This document shows, one piece after another, positions 1 to 8,280 of a stretch of 32,664 nt of DNA (its first letter is position 1; each line of letters starts with the position of its first letter). The DNA comes from Pseudomonadota bacterium (GTDB lineage Bacteria; Pseudomonadota; Alphaproteobacteria; Rhizobiales; Rhizobiaceae): NCBI GenBank assembly GCA_023399635.1, contig JAEWOP010000164.1, positions 1 to 32,664 on the forward strand. The letters run 5' to 3'. The notes beneath the pieces were generated by a model. That model made no database searches and was not told the DNA's origin. It was given only the letters and a program-made list of their open reading frames with translations. The translations under genes and the position numbers were made by a program.

Positions 1-849
1 CGCCAGCAGTTCAGGCTTCAGCACACCGGCCGCCGACAATCCGAGGAAGACGTCAGCACCTGCGATGTTCTCGCCAAGTGAACGGGTCTCGCTCTTGCGG
101 GCGTAGATGGCCTTCCATTCGTCCATCAGGTCGAGACGACCCTCGTAAACGAGCCCTTCGATGTCGTGGACCCAGATATTCTCCCGCTGCGCGCCAAGTT
201 CCACGAGCAAGTTGAGACAGGCAAGCGCCGCTGCCCCCGCGCCGGATGTAACGATCTTCACGTCCGCGAGGTTCTTGCCGGCAAGCTCAAGCCCGTTGAG
301 GATGGCGGCCGCGACGATGATCGCGGTTCCATGCTGGTCGTCATGGAACACCGGGATGTTCATCTTTTCACGGAGCTGGCGCTCAACCTCGAAGCATTCG
401 GGTGCCTTGATATCTTCAAGGTTGATGCCGCCGAATGTCGGCTCCAGCGCCGAAATGGTGGAGACCATCGAGTCGATGTCGTTGGCGTCGATTTCGATGT
501 CGAAGACGTCGATGGCGGCGAACTTCTTGAAGAGAACGGCCTTGCCCTCCATCACCGGCTTGGAAGCCAGTGGCCCGATGTTGCCGAGGCCAAGCACCGC
601 AGTGCCGTTGGAGATCACGGCGACAAGGTTGGAGCGCCCGGTGTAATCGGCAGCGGTGTTCGGATCGTCGCGAATTGCGAGGCAGGGTGCGGCGACGCCG
701 GGTGAATAAGCAAGCGCAAGATCCCGCTGGTTTCCGAGCGGCTTCGTCGGCTGGATTTCCAGCTTGCCGGGACGAGGATAGCGGTGGAAAAACAGCGCCT
801 GTTCGTCGAGATCGGCGGACTTGTTGGTGCCGTTCACGTCTTCCTGCAT
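1..849 (-). CDS. Malic enzyme, N-terminal part (cut by left edge)
   Basis: Oxidative decarboxylation of malate to pyruvate and CO2 with NAD(P)+, a cytoplasmic step linking the TCA cycle to pyruvate. The first 283 residues are present. Visible family features are the LAYSPGVAAPC segment with the catalytic Tyr48, the catalytic Lys103 in MEGKAV, metal ligands Glu145-Asp146 (INLEDIKAPEC) and Asp170/171 (VFHDDQHGTAI), and the start of the Rossmann domain (SGAGAAALACL, about residues 202-212). This is the bacterial MaeB-type family. Rhizobial members are about 760-770 residues and carry a phosphotransacetylase-like C-terminal half, which would lie outside this window. The ATG at 847-849 follows an upstream CGGAGG at good spacing. 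Whether it prefers NAD (Dme) or NADP (Tme) cannot be decided from this fragment, so no symbol is given. Confidence 0.93.
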   Translation of the reverse strand, partial: MQEDVNGTNKSADLDEQALFFHRYPRPGKLEIQPTKPLGNQRDLALAYSPGVAAPCLAIRDDPNTAADYTGRSNLVAVISNGTAVLGLGNIGPLASKPVMEGKAVLFKKFAAIDVFDIEIDANDIDSMVSTISALEPTFGGINLEDIKAPECFEVERQLREKMNIPVFHDDQHGTAIIVAAAILNGLELAGKNLADVKIVTSGAGAAALACLNLLVELGAQRENIWVHDIEGLVYEGRLDLMDEWKAIYARKSETRSLGENIAGADVFLGLSAAGVLKPELLA

Positions 850-1046
850 GCCTTTGCGCCTCCGGTAATGCGTCTTTCGTCGAATAGGGCGGTGGGGGTG
901 TTCAATACAACAATCGACCGCCGGGAACAGCAGAAATTGATGAGCGGGACGGGCAGCGATGGCGGGCACGGGCGGCTGGACTGTCATGCTCCTGAAACAC
1001 GAGTCTGTTTTGGAGAGGTCGCTTAAGGTTCAACCAACAGGGGCCC

Positions 1047-1859
1047 GTGACCGTGACGGCGAACACCAGGCACTTCCGGACGATCTTCATCTCGGACGTC
1101 CATCTTGGGTCCAAGGCTGCCCGGACAAATCTTCTTCTTGATTTTCTGCGTCACCATGAGGCGGAAACCATCATCCTCGTCGGCGACATTGTGGACGGAT
1201 GGCGGTTGAAGCGCAGTTGGCACTGGCCCCAGGGCTGCAACGACGTGGTGCAGAAACTGCTGCGCAAGGCTCGCAAGGGCTGCAGGATTGTTTATATTCC
1301 CGGAAATCACGACGAGTTCCTGCGGGATTTTCCGGGCATGCATTTTGGCGGCATCGAGGTGGCCCAGCGAATCATCCATGAAGCCGCGGACGGCAAGAGA
1401 TACCTGGTGCTGCACGGTGACGAGTTCGATGTGGTCGTGCGGAATGCCCGCCTTCTCGCCTATCTCGGCGACTGGGCCTATGATGCCGCGATCGCATTGA
1501 ATGTCGTGTTGGCCGCTGTGCGTCGCAGACTTGGGATGCCCTACTGGTCATTCTCCGCATGGGCCAAGCTGCAAGTGAAGCATGCGGTCAACTTCATCGG
1601 CGAGTTTCAGCGCATCGTTGCGGAAGAGGCCCGCAAGAACGAGGTGGACGGCGTCATCTGCGGGCATATCCACCACGCTGTCATGGAAGACATCGACGGT
1701 ATCCGCTACGTCAATACGGGAGACTGGGTGGAAAGCTGCACCGCTGTGGTAGAGCGTTACGACGGCACGCTGGATATGATCACGTGGCAGCAGCCAGCGG
1801 CAAGTACCGAACCGCGTCCCATCCCGTCCGAGGTTCGGGAAGATATGCAGGCTGCCTGA
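1047..1859 (+). CDS. LpxH-like metallophosphoesterase (COG2908 family)
   Basis: A 270-residue cytoplasmic calcineurin-like phosphoesterase of the UDP-2,3-diacylglucosamine hydrolase family. The five metal-binding blocks are all present: SDVHLGS (Asp17, His19), GDIVDGW (Asp47), PGNHDEF (Asn87-His88-Asp89), LHGDEFD, and GHIHHAV near residue 203. The HGDEFD block and overall length fit LpxH-like proteins better than generic phosphoesterases. In LpxH the reaction cleaves UDP-diacylglucosamine to lipid X in lipid A synthesis, but many alphaproteobacteria use the unrelated LpxI, so the true substrate is open. The start is a GTG at 1047, the first start codon after the in-frame stop at 993-995, with only a weak AGGGG upstream. 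It is divergent from malic enzyme across about 200 bp in which I see nothing distinctive. Confidence 0.85.
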   Translation: MTVTANTRHFRTIFISDVHLGSKAARTNLLLDFLRHHEAETIILVGDIVDGWRLKRSWHWPQGCNDVVQKLLRKARKGCRIVYIPGNHDEFLRDFPGMHFGGIEVAQRIIHEAADGKRYLVLHGDEFDVVVRNARLLAYLGDWAYDAAIALNVVLAAVRRRLGMPYWSFSAWAKLQVKHAVNFIGEFQRIVAEEARKNEVDGVICGHIHHAVMEDIDGIRYVNTGDWVESCTAVVERYDGTLDMITWQQPAASTEPRPIPSEVREDMQAA

Positions 1860-1955
1860 CGGCGGCATTTGTTTGGCTGAATGACAAATCTGCCATAGGA
1901 GCCCGGGCTGGCTGCGTGCTAGTTCTGGACCGACCTCTCGAATCCAGTTGCTCCC

Positions 1956-3170
1956 GTGACACCTTCAAGCCTGACTGAGTTGCCGCCACGGCGTTTCCAA
2001 TTGCGTTGTGCGTTTGCCTATGCTGCACCGATCGGTGTCAACGGCATCATGCTGCCGTATTTCCCCGTCTGGCTGGACTCTCTCGCATTCAGCGAATTCG
2101 AAATCGGTGTCATTCTGGCGATCCCGATGATCGTGCGTATCCTCGCAGCGCCTTTGGTCGGAGCCATCGCGGATCGATTGCCGGAGCGTACGACGGTATT
2201 GTTCTGGTCCGGCGGACTGTCGCTGTTGACCGCTCTGGTGCTCTATGTCGTGACCGGTTTCTGGCCAGTGCTGATCGTCTACTGCATCCAGTCCGCGGTG
2301 TTTGCCGCCTATGTACCGGTCGTCGATTCCATAGCGGTAAGCGGGGTACGGCGCTGGGGATTCCAGTACGGATCGTTGCGGGTGTGGGGATCGATCGGCT
2401 TTGTCGTCATGAGCCTGCTGATGGGGCAATTGATCGGTCTCTGGGGCGGCGGCATCTTGCCCGCGGTGGCAGCCATCGCTTTTGCGTCGACTTTGCTGGC
2501 GGCCTATATCGCACCACGCCTTGGGCGTCCGCGGCAGAGCCTGGCTTCCAGCGGCGTGGAACGGTTCCGCGGGCTCGGCGCCTGGGGAAGGCTCGACCTT
2601 CACCTGATCATGATCGGCGCTTCTATTTCCCAGGCGGGTCATGCCATGTTCTACGCCTTTGGCGCCATCCACTGGCAGCAACAGGGCTTCGCCGGTGCGC
2701 AAATCGGCGTCCTCTGGAGCATGGCCGTCGTTGCCGAAATACTCGTCTTCTTCGCCTCCGGCTTCATTGCGCGGCGCCTGACGCCATGGACACTTATGCG
2801 GGTCGGGTGTGCGGTGGCGGTGCTGCGCTGGGTCCTGTTTCCCATGGATCTCGGGTTCTGGGGCTACCTCGTGCTGCAGTCGATGCACGCCTTTACGTTC
2901 ACCTTCCTTCACATCGGGGTGCAGCACAAGCTGGTGGAAATGGTGCAGGAGGATCAGGAATCGTCCATGCAGGGCGCCTACTTCTTCTACAACGGCGCCT
3001 TCCTCGCCTTGGCGACGTTCGCGTCCGGGATCTTGTACAAACAGTATGGGACGGAAAGCTTTCCGGTCATGGCGCTTGCCGCGATTGCCGGTCTGCTGAC
3101 GATTGCGGTTGCGGCGAGGCTTCAGCCCCAAAGATCTGGAGTGGGCGGAAACACGGTAGAGCCTTCGTAG
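1956..3170 (+). CDS. MFS transporter, HcaT-like (phenylpropionate permease type)
   Basis: A 404-residue inner-membrane carrier with about 12 hydrophobic segments. The N-terminus (GVNGIMLPYFPVWL, about residues 28-41) and the following region resemble the phenylpropionate permease/LacY-like branch of the major facilitator superfamily. The substrate cannot be read from sequence. The chosen GTG start is the first in the frame and has a poor ribosome binding site, so a later start such as the TTG at 1980 is possible. The 3' end overlaps the convergent epimerase gene by 49 bp (3122-3170), so the two messages are complementary at their tails. It lies 96 bp after the phosphoesterase and could be co-transcribed with it. 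Confidence 0.85.
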   Translation: MTPSSLTELPPRRFQLRCAFAYAAPIGVNGIMLPYFPVWLDSLAFSEFEIGVILAIPMIVRILAAPLVGAIADRLPERTTVLFWSGGLSLLTALVLYVVTGFWPVLIVYCIQSAVFAAYVPVVDSIAVSGVRRWGFQYGSLRVWGSIGFVVMSLLMGQLIGLWGGGILPAVAAIAFASTLLAAYIAPRLGRPRQSLASSGVERFRGLGAWGRLDLHLIMIGASISQAGHAMFYAFGAIHWQQQGFAGAQIGVLWSMAVVAEILVFFASGFIARRLTPWTLMRVGCAVAVLRWVLFPMDLGFWGYLVLQSMHAFTFTFLHIGVQHKLVEMVQEDQESSMQGAYFFYNGAFLALATFASGILYKQYGTESFPVMALAAIAGLLTIAVAARLQPQRSGVGGNTVEPS

Positions 3171-4102
3171 CGGAGGCCGGGTTGGCGATCCCGAGCCAGG
3201 AGCAGCGGGCCGTCGAGATCCGCATAATCTGCGTCCTGCGCCAGAAGAACTGCGGGTGCCATGGCCAGTGAGGTGCCCACCATGCAGCCGATCATGACGG
3301 TAAATCCAAGGCGTTGCGCTTCTGCCTTCATTCGAAGGGCTTCGGTAAGCCCTCCGGTCTTGTCGAGCTTGATGTTGACGGCGTCATAGCGGTCCCGCAG
3401 CGTGACCAGATCAGCGGTTGAATGAACGCTCTCGTCGGCGCAGATGGGGACCAGGCGCTCGATCTGCGCAAGCTTGTCGTCCTGCCCCGCTGGAAGGGGC
3501 TGTTCGATCAGTGCGATCTCCAGGTCCTTCGCGATTCGCAGGTGGTGTTCGAGGTTGTCATTGGTCCATCCTTCATTGGCGTCGACGATGATCTTGGAAT
3601 GCGGAGCAGCACTGCGCACAGCACGCATCCGAGCCTCGTCGTCAGTAGTGCCGAGCTTGACCTTGAGGAGAGGGCGGTGGGCATTCTTGCCAGCTTCTGC
3701 GGCCATGGCCGCCGGTTCGCCAAGGGAGAGCGTGAAGGCCGTCGTTATCGGTCGCGGCGCGATGCCAAGCGCTGCGGGGACGGATGTTTCGGCCTGCTTG
3801 GCTTCCAGATCCCATACGGCGCAGTCGACCGCATTGCGCGCCGCACCTGGTTTCAAAAGGCGCAACAGCTCTTCACGTCCAGCGCCGCCCGCTATGGCTC
3901 TCGCGACTGAGCGCACATCATGGAGGACACCGTCAAGTGTCTCGCCATAGCGTCGGTAGGGGACGCATTCGCCGCGGCCCGATAACCCCTTCGAGGAGAT
4001 CACACAGGTCACCACTTCAGCTTCCCTTTTCGAGCCGCGCGAGATGGTGAACAGCCCGGCAATCGGGTAAGTCTCGATTGTGGCTTCGAGGTTACGGCAC
4101 AT
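3122..4102 (-). CDS. Dipeptide epimerase (enolase superfamily, L-Ala-D/L-Glu epimerase type)
   Basis: A 326-residue muconate-lactonizing subgroup enolase. Such enzymes epimerise dipeptides such as L-Ala-D-Glu released from peptidoglycan, for murein peptide recycling. Visible residues are the KxK motif at Lys147/Lys149 (LLKVKLG), metal ligands Asp174 (VDAN), Glu200 (IEQPL) and Asp223 (CADES), and the second catalytic lysine in NIKLDKTGG (about 243-251). The reading frame stays open to 4183, but residues before MCRNLEATIE look unlike the family, and the ATG at 4100-4102 is preceded by AGGA at a somewhat long spacing, so I start there. The gene is divergent from the Mla operon and overlaps the MFS gene tail to tail. 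The exact dipeptide substrate is inferred from family only. Confidence 0.88.
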   Translation of the reverse strand: MCRNLEATIETYPIAGLFTISRGSKREAEVVTCVISSKGLSGRGECVPYRRYGETLDGVLHDVRSVARAIAGGAGREELLRLLKPGAARNAVDCAVWDLEAKQAETSVPAALGIAPRPITTAFTLSLGEPAAMAAEAGKNAHRPLLKVKLGTTDDEARMRAVRSAAPHSKIIVDANEGWTNDNLEHHLRIAKDLEIALIEQPLPAGQDDKLAQIERLVPICADESVHSTADLVTLRDRYDAVNIKLDKTGGLTEALRMKAEAQRLGFTVMIGCMVGTSLAMAPAVLLAQDADYADLDGPLLLARDRQPGLRYEGSTVFPPTPDLWG

Positions 4103-4204
4103 GCTTTTGAATGTCCTGTCGTAGTAATTCCGTGGCAGCTGGTTATATTGCGCAATACTGAATGCGATCAACCAATCGCTCACTTCCTGCTCCAGCCACG
4201 AAAG

Positions 4205-5371
4205 ATGCCAGTGCCTTCATCAACCACTGTAGCCCGGGTCGCCGAACTGGCGTCGGAACATCTGCCCGGGGGCGATGGGGAGCGCATTGTCGCGCGTGGG
4301 GTGTGGCGTAACCACAGCATCAGCGAAGTCCTGCCGACGCTTGAGGGGCTTGAGAAACAAAACGGCCGCGGAAACGTCGAAATCGACATGTCGGGTGTCG
4401 AAGCGATCGACACCGCCGGAGCCTGGCTGATACGCCGGCTCATCACGGCGAAGCAGGCTGCAGGGCGCGACGTGGCCTTGGTCGGCGCCGCTGACAATGT
4501 TCATGAACTGATTGCCGTGCTTCCGGAGACCGCGCCAGCGCCTCCCGCTGCCACCGGTCCCGGAGCCTCGCTGTTCGAGCGGGCGTTTACCCCCGTTGGT
4601 CGCCTGGTCTCGGGACTGGCAGCCGATCTCGTTGCAGCCATGCATATCCTGGGTTCTGCGGTCCGCGGGGCCCAGATGAAGCTTGGCCGCGGTGGTGGGG
4701 TGTCCCCAGCGTCGGTGGTCAACCAGATCGACCACATGGGCGTCAGAGCAGTGCCCATCATCGCGCTGATGTCGTTTCTGATCGGCGCGATCATTGCTCA
4801 GCAAGGCGCCTTCCAACTGCGGTATTTCGGCGCTGAAATCTTCGTGGTGGATCTCGTCGGCATTCTCCAGTTGCGGGAGGTCGGCGTGCTTTTAACAGCG
4901 ATCATGATTGCCGGTCGCTCCGGCAGTGCGATCACGGCCGAGATCGGCTCGATGAAGATGCGCGAGGAAATCGATGCGCTGACGGTGATCGGGTTGAATC
5001 CCGTCGGCGTGCTGATCTTCCCGAGGCTGGTGGCGCTCACCATCATTCTGCCACTGCTGACCGTCATCGCCAACTTTGCAGCGCTTTATGGTGCGGCAGT
5101 CGTTACCTACACCTACTCCGGCATCACCTTCGACACCTTCCTTTCGCGTCTGCACGAGGCGATCGACCACACGTCGGTTGCCTCGGGGATGATCAAGGCA
5201 CCGTTCATGGCACTGGCGATCGGCATCGTCGCCGCAGTGGAAGGAATGAAGGTCGGCGGCAGTGCCGAATCGCTCGGCCAGCACGTCACCGCATCCGTGG
5301 TGAAGTCGATCTTTGCCGTGATCGTGATGGATTCCTTCTTTGCGATTTTCTACTCAGCGATCGATTTCTAG
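4205..5371 (+). CDS. mlaE: MlaE-family lipid ABC permease with N-terminal STAS domain
   Basis: A 388-residue inner-membrane permease of the Mla/MCE phospholipid transport system. Residues about 1-120 form a STAS domain (IDMSGVEAIDTAGAWLIRRL), which in E. coli is the separate protein MlaB. The rest is the MlaE/YrbE permease, with conserved stretches such as IGAIIAQQGAFQLRYFGAE, the glycine-rich ITAEIGSMKMREEIDAL, and VASGMIKAPFMALAIGIVAA followed by GMKVGGSAESLG. The frame extends back to a TTG at 4148, but the ATG at 4205 is a better family start, so I use it; its ribosome binding site is weak. It is the first gene of a four-gene operon. The stop codon is built into the ribosome binding site of the next gene. 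Confidence 0.92.
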   Translation: MPVPSSTTVARVAELASEHLPGGDGERIVARGVWRNHSISEVLPTLEGLEKQNGRGNVEIDMSGVEAIDTAGAWLIRRLITAKQAAGRDVALVGAADNVHELIAVLPETAPAPPAATGPGASLFERAFTPVGRLVSGLAADLVAAMHILGSAVRGAQMKLGRGGGVSPASVVNQIDHMGVRAVPIIALMSFLIGAIIAQQGAFQLRYFGAEIFVVDLVGILQLREVGVLLTAIMIAGRSGSAITAEIGSMKMREEIDALTVIGLNPVGVLIFPRLVALTIILPLLTVIANFAALYGAAVVTYTYSGITFDTFLSRLHEAIDHTSVASGMIKAPFMALAIGIVAAVEGMKVGGSAESLGQHVTASVVKSIFAVIVMDSFFAIFYSAIDF

Positions 5372-5374
5372 GAG
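5370..5374 (+). promoter_or_regulatory. Ribosome binding site deciding the TTG start of mlaF
   Basis: AGGAG overlaps the mlaE stop codon (TAG at 5369-5371) and sits 7 nt before a TTG at 5382. No ATG or GTG is similarly placed. This suggests translational coupling of mlaE and mlaF and supports the TTG start. Confidence 0.75.
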
Positions 5375-5381
5375 CTGCGGA

Positions 5382-6212
5382 TTGCAACAGACGGCAGGAA
5401 AAGCTCCGGATCGGCAAGAAAGACAGGTTGTGCTGTCGGTACGCGATGTGACTGTCGGCTTTGGCTCCAACATCGTGCTCGACAAGCTGAACCTCGACAT
5501 CTACCGCGGCGAAATCCTTGGCTTTGTCGGTGCCTCCGGCACAGGCAAATCTGTTCTGATGCGCACCGTACTGCGGCTTCTGCCGCGCCGGTCGGGACGG
5601 ATCGAGATTCTCGGCACCGATTACGACGATGCGGACGAAATGCAGCGGATGGAGCTCGACACCCGCCTTGGTGTCCTTTTCCAGCACGGTGCTTTGTTTT
5701 CCTCGCTGACGGTGAAGGAGAACATCCAGCTGCCTATGCGCGAATATCTAGACCTGCCGCAGTCGCTGATGGACGAGCTCGCCTTTCTCAAGATCGAGAT
5801 GGTCGGATTGGCTCCAGACGCGGCTGACAAATATCCCTCGGAGCTTTCGGGCGGCATGATCAAGCGCGCAGCTTTGGCCAGGGCCCTCGCACTCGATCCG
5901 GACCTCGTCTTTCTGGACGAGCCGACCTCGGGCCTCGATCCGATCGGGGCCGCGGAGTTCGATATGTTGATCGCCCGGCTGCGCGATACGCTGGGGCTCA
6001 CCGTCTATATGGTCACCCACGACCTGGACAGCCTGTTTTCCGTCTGCGACCGGATCGCGGTTCTCGGACAGAAGCGGGTACTGGTCGATGGCACGCTGGA
6101 GGATATGTTTGCCTTCGACGATCCTTGGGTCCAATCCTATTTTCGCGGCAAACGCGCCCGATCCGTGGTAACCACGGATCAGGACGCTTCGCGACCTGCA
6201 CAAAGCGACTGA
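5382..6212 (+). CDS. mlaF: MlaF-type ABC ATPase of lipid transporter
   Basis: A 276-residue cytoplasmic ATPase that would drive the MlaE permease. Visible motifs are Walker A GASGTGKS, a Q-loop in LFQHGALFSSLTVKENI, the signature LSGGMIKRAALARAL (a GGM variant typical of MlaF/Ttg2A rather than GGQ), Walker B LVFLDEPTSGLDP, and the switch histidine in MVTHDLDSL. The frame is open from before 5340, but those codons lie inside mlaE. The TTG at 5382 preceded by AGGAG is the supported start. Only 4 bp separate it from mlaD. The C-terminal tail after YFRGKRARS is short and charged, as in other MlaF proteins. Confidence 0.94.
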   Translation: MQQTAGKAPDRQERQVVLSVRDVTVGFGSNIVLDKLNLDIYRGEILGFVGASGTGKSVLMRTVLRLLPRRSGRIEILGTDYDDADEMQRMELDTRLGVLFQHGALFSSLTVKENIQLPMREYLDLPQSLMDELAFLKIEMVGLAPDAADKYPSELSGGMIKRAALARALALDPDLVFLDEPTSGLDPIGAAEFDMLIARLRDTLGLTVYMVTHDLDSLFSVCDRIAVLGQKRVLVDGTLEDMFAFDDPWVQSYFRGKRARSVVTTDQDASRPAQSD

Positions 6213-6216
6213 GGCC

Positions 6217-7587
6217 ATGGAAACCAAAGCAAATTACGCAATCGTCGGGTTCTTCACCTTGCTGGTGATCGCCGCCGCTTTCGGCTTCGTCTACTGGATG
6301 GCGCAATCCGGCCGGGGCGGCCCGGTAGCAGAGCTTGCGATTCGCATTCCCGGATCCGCCAACGGCTTGTCCGTCGGTTCGCCCGTGCGCTTCAACGGCA
6401 TCCCCGTGGGATCGGTGCGTAGCCTTTCCATCGACCCCGATGATCCACAATATTCGATTGCCTTCACTGAAGTGCGCGCGGATGCGCCTGTTTATCCTTC
6501 CACCAAAGCGGTTCTCGAAGTGCAGGGGCTTACCGGCGCGGCCTATATCGAGCTTTCCGGGGGCAACAAGGGCGAGGAGAACATCCTCCAGAAGGCCATC
6601 GAAACCGAGCGTCCGGCGGTGCTGATTGCCGACCAGTCAAGCGTGACCAATCTGTTGGCGACGGCCGACAAAATCCTCGACCGCGCCAATCAGGCCATCG
6701 GCGACCTTCAAGGATTCGTAGCGGATGCGCGGGGGCCGCTGACGCAGACGATCCGCAATGCGGAAACATTCACCGGCGCGCTCGCCAGCAATTCCGGCGC
6801 AATCGACGAGTTCCTGGAAAGCATGTCAACGCTGGCGGTCACCTTCAATGGTGTTTCCCAGCGACTGGACTCCACCTTGGCAGCGGCTGATCAACTCGTG
6901 CGTGCCGTGGATGCCGGAAAGGTCAATGCTGTGGTTTCAAACGCCGAAAGGGTCAGCCGGAACGTCGCGAATGCGTCAGAAAACCTCGACGAGATCGCAC
7001 GCAGCATCACGGAGGCCGCCTCCGGCTTCCAGCAAGTGACAACGGATGCGCAGTCGGTGGTTCGCCGCGCCGATACGCTGATGGCTGCCATCAGCCCCAA
7101 CAATGTGGGGACGGCGATCAACAACATCACCGCCGCAAGCGAAGACGCGCGTGGCGCCTTGGCATCGGCGCGGGAGGTCGTGGACGACGTCGCGGCGCGC
7201 CGCAACGATATCGATCGGGCGATCGGCGACTTCACCGATCTGGCACAGAAGCTGAACAACGCCTCCAGCCGTGTCGACGATATCCTCCAAAAGGTAGATA
7301 CCATGTTGTCGGGGGATGATTCCCAATCCCTGTTTGCGGAAGCCCGGCGGACGCTGGAATCATTCCGCACTGTGGCGGATAACATCAATGGACGGGTGGG
7401 TCCGATCGCAGATGGTCTCCAGCGTTTCTCCTCTGGTGGATTGCGAGACATCCAGTCGCTGGTCGAAGACACCCGACGCACCGTCCGCACCCTGGACAAC
7501 ACCATCACCAATTTCGACGAGAACCCGCAGCGGCTGATCTTCGGCGGCGAAACGGTGAAGCAATATGACGGCAGAACACGGCGGTAA
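6217..7587 (+). CDS. mlaD: MlaD-type MCE domain protein, long form
   Basis: A 456-residue periplasmic substrate-binding component with one N-terminal membrane anchor (about residues 7-28, YAIVGFFTLLVIAAAFGFVYW) and one MCE domain (about 38-115, containing GLSVGSPVRFNGIPVGSV and VQGLTGAAYIELSGG). E. coli MlaD is only about 183 residues. Here a predicted all-helical region of about 300 residues follows, rich in Ala, Asp, Asn and Ser with repeated patterns such as ADKILDRAN and ASARVDDILQKV. It is likely a coiled coil that could extend across the periplasm in an oligomer, which is inference. The ATG at 6217 follows GAGG right after the mlaF stop. The gene ends 12 bp before the lipoprotein gene. 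Confidence 0.92.
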   Translation: METKANYAIVGFFTLLVIAAAFGFVYWMAQSGRGGPVAELAIRIPGSANGLSVGSPVRFNGIPVGSVRSLSIDPDDPQYSIAFTEVRADAPVYPSTKAVLEVQGLTGAAYIELSGGNKGEENILQKAIETERPAVLIADQSSVTNLLATADKILDRANQAIGDLQGFVADARGPLTQTIRNAETFTGALASNSGAIDEFLESMSTLAVTFNGVSQRLDSTLAAADQLVRAVDAGKVNAVVSNAERVSRNVANASENLDEIARSITEAASGFQQVTTDAQSVVRRADTLMAAISPNNVGTAINNITAASEDARGALASAREVVDDVAARRNDIDRAIGDFTDLAQKLNNASSRVDDILQKVDTMLSGDDSQSLFAEARRTLESFRTVADNINGRVGPIADGLQRFSSGGLRDIQSLVEDTRRTVRTLDNTITNFDENPQRLIFGGETVKQYDGRTRR

Positions 7588-7599
7588 GGCGGAGTATTG

Positions 7600-8205
7600 A
7601 TGAACTATCGCACCTACTTCAACACGCGCCCTGCTGGGCTGGTGGCATTACCCTTGGTGGCGGCACTTCTCGCCGGATGTGGCACCAAGGCGAACAATGA
7701 CACATTCGATCTGTCGATTACCCCGGCAAGCACCGGACCGGCAGCACGGGGTCGGCAGATCCTTGTGCCTGAACCGACGGCGCTGAAATCCCTGGACAGC
7801 GACCAGGTCGTTGTGAGGGTGTCTCCGTCGGAAATACAATATCTGGCGAACTCGCAATGGGGCGACACGCTGCCACGCATGGTCCAGTCCAAGCTGGTGG
7901 CGGCATTTGAAAACAGCGGTCGCCTTGGAGGAGTCGGCAAGCCGGGGCAGGGGCTGGCGATCGACTATCAGGTGGTCGCCGAGATCCGTGCCTTCGAAGT
8001 GACGACAGTCGGTGCTGATACGGCAAATGTCGAGATCTTCGTCAAGCTCCTCAACGACCGTAACGGCACAGTACGCGCGCAGCGGGGCTTTCAGGCAAGA
8101 GTGCCGGTCTCCGGCTCGGGCAACCGCAAGTTTGTTGAAGCGCTGAACGCAGCCTTTGCCGCTGTCGGCGCGGAGATCGTGGAGTGGTCGCTGCAGGCGA
8201 TGTAG
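7600..8205 (+). CDS. PqiC-like ABC-transport auxiliary lipoprotein
   Basis: A 201-residue outer-membrane lipoprotein candidate. A signal peptide ends in a lipobox LAGC, with the acylated cysteine at residue 27. The body matches the ABC_trans_aux/PqiC family pattern: a SxYxLxP-like opening (FDLSITPA), a PEPTALKSLDSDQVVVRVSPSEIQYLANSQWGDTLPRMVQSKLVAAFENSG core, and an AEIRAFEV strand. In PqiABC this lipoprotein caps the MCE tunnel at the outer membrane, so here it probably plays that role for MlaD, replacing the absent MlaA/MlaC. A TTG directly precedes the ATG, but the ATG at 7600 with GGCGGAG upstream is preferred. It is the last gene of the Mla operon. Confidence 0.87.
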   Translation: MNYRTYFNTRPAGLVALPLVAALLAGCGTKANNDTFDLSITPASTGPAARGRQILVPEPTALKSLDSDQVVVRVSPSEIQYLANSQWGDTLPRMVQSKLVAAFENSGRLGGVGKPGQGLAIDYQVVAEIRAFEVTTVGADTANVEIFVKLLNDRNGTVRAQRGFQARVPVSGSGNRKFVEALNAAFAAVGAEIVEWSLQAM

Positions 8206-8228
8206 CGATCGCCAAGGAACTCGAAAAT

Positions 8229-8257
8229 AAAATGGCCGCCTTTGGGGCGGCCATTTT
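8229..8257. terminator. Bidirectional intrinsic terminator between Mla operon and GPR gene
   Basis: A perfect 12-bp inverted repeat (AAAATGGCCGCC, 8229-8240, and its complement 8246-8257) with a 5-nt loop. The A and T ends give a short T-run on either strand. It lies between two convergent genes and fits a shared rho-independent terminator. Confidence 0.85.
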
Positions 8258-8280
8258 CGTTCGTCGCGATGCCTGCCGTA

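Noticed and set aside
850..1046. Divergent promoter region between malic enzyme and phosphoesterase
   Set aside because: No convincing -35/-10 pair, operator or small gene could be defined by eye.
1965..3131. 388-codon frame on the - strand and a 421-codon + frame (2006-3271) over the MFS gene
   Set aside because: Both products are charged, low-hydrophobicity translations of a gene that reads as a clean 12-helix transporter in the chosen frame.
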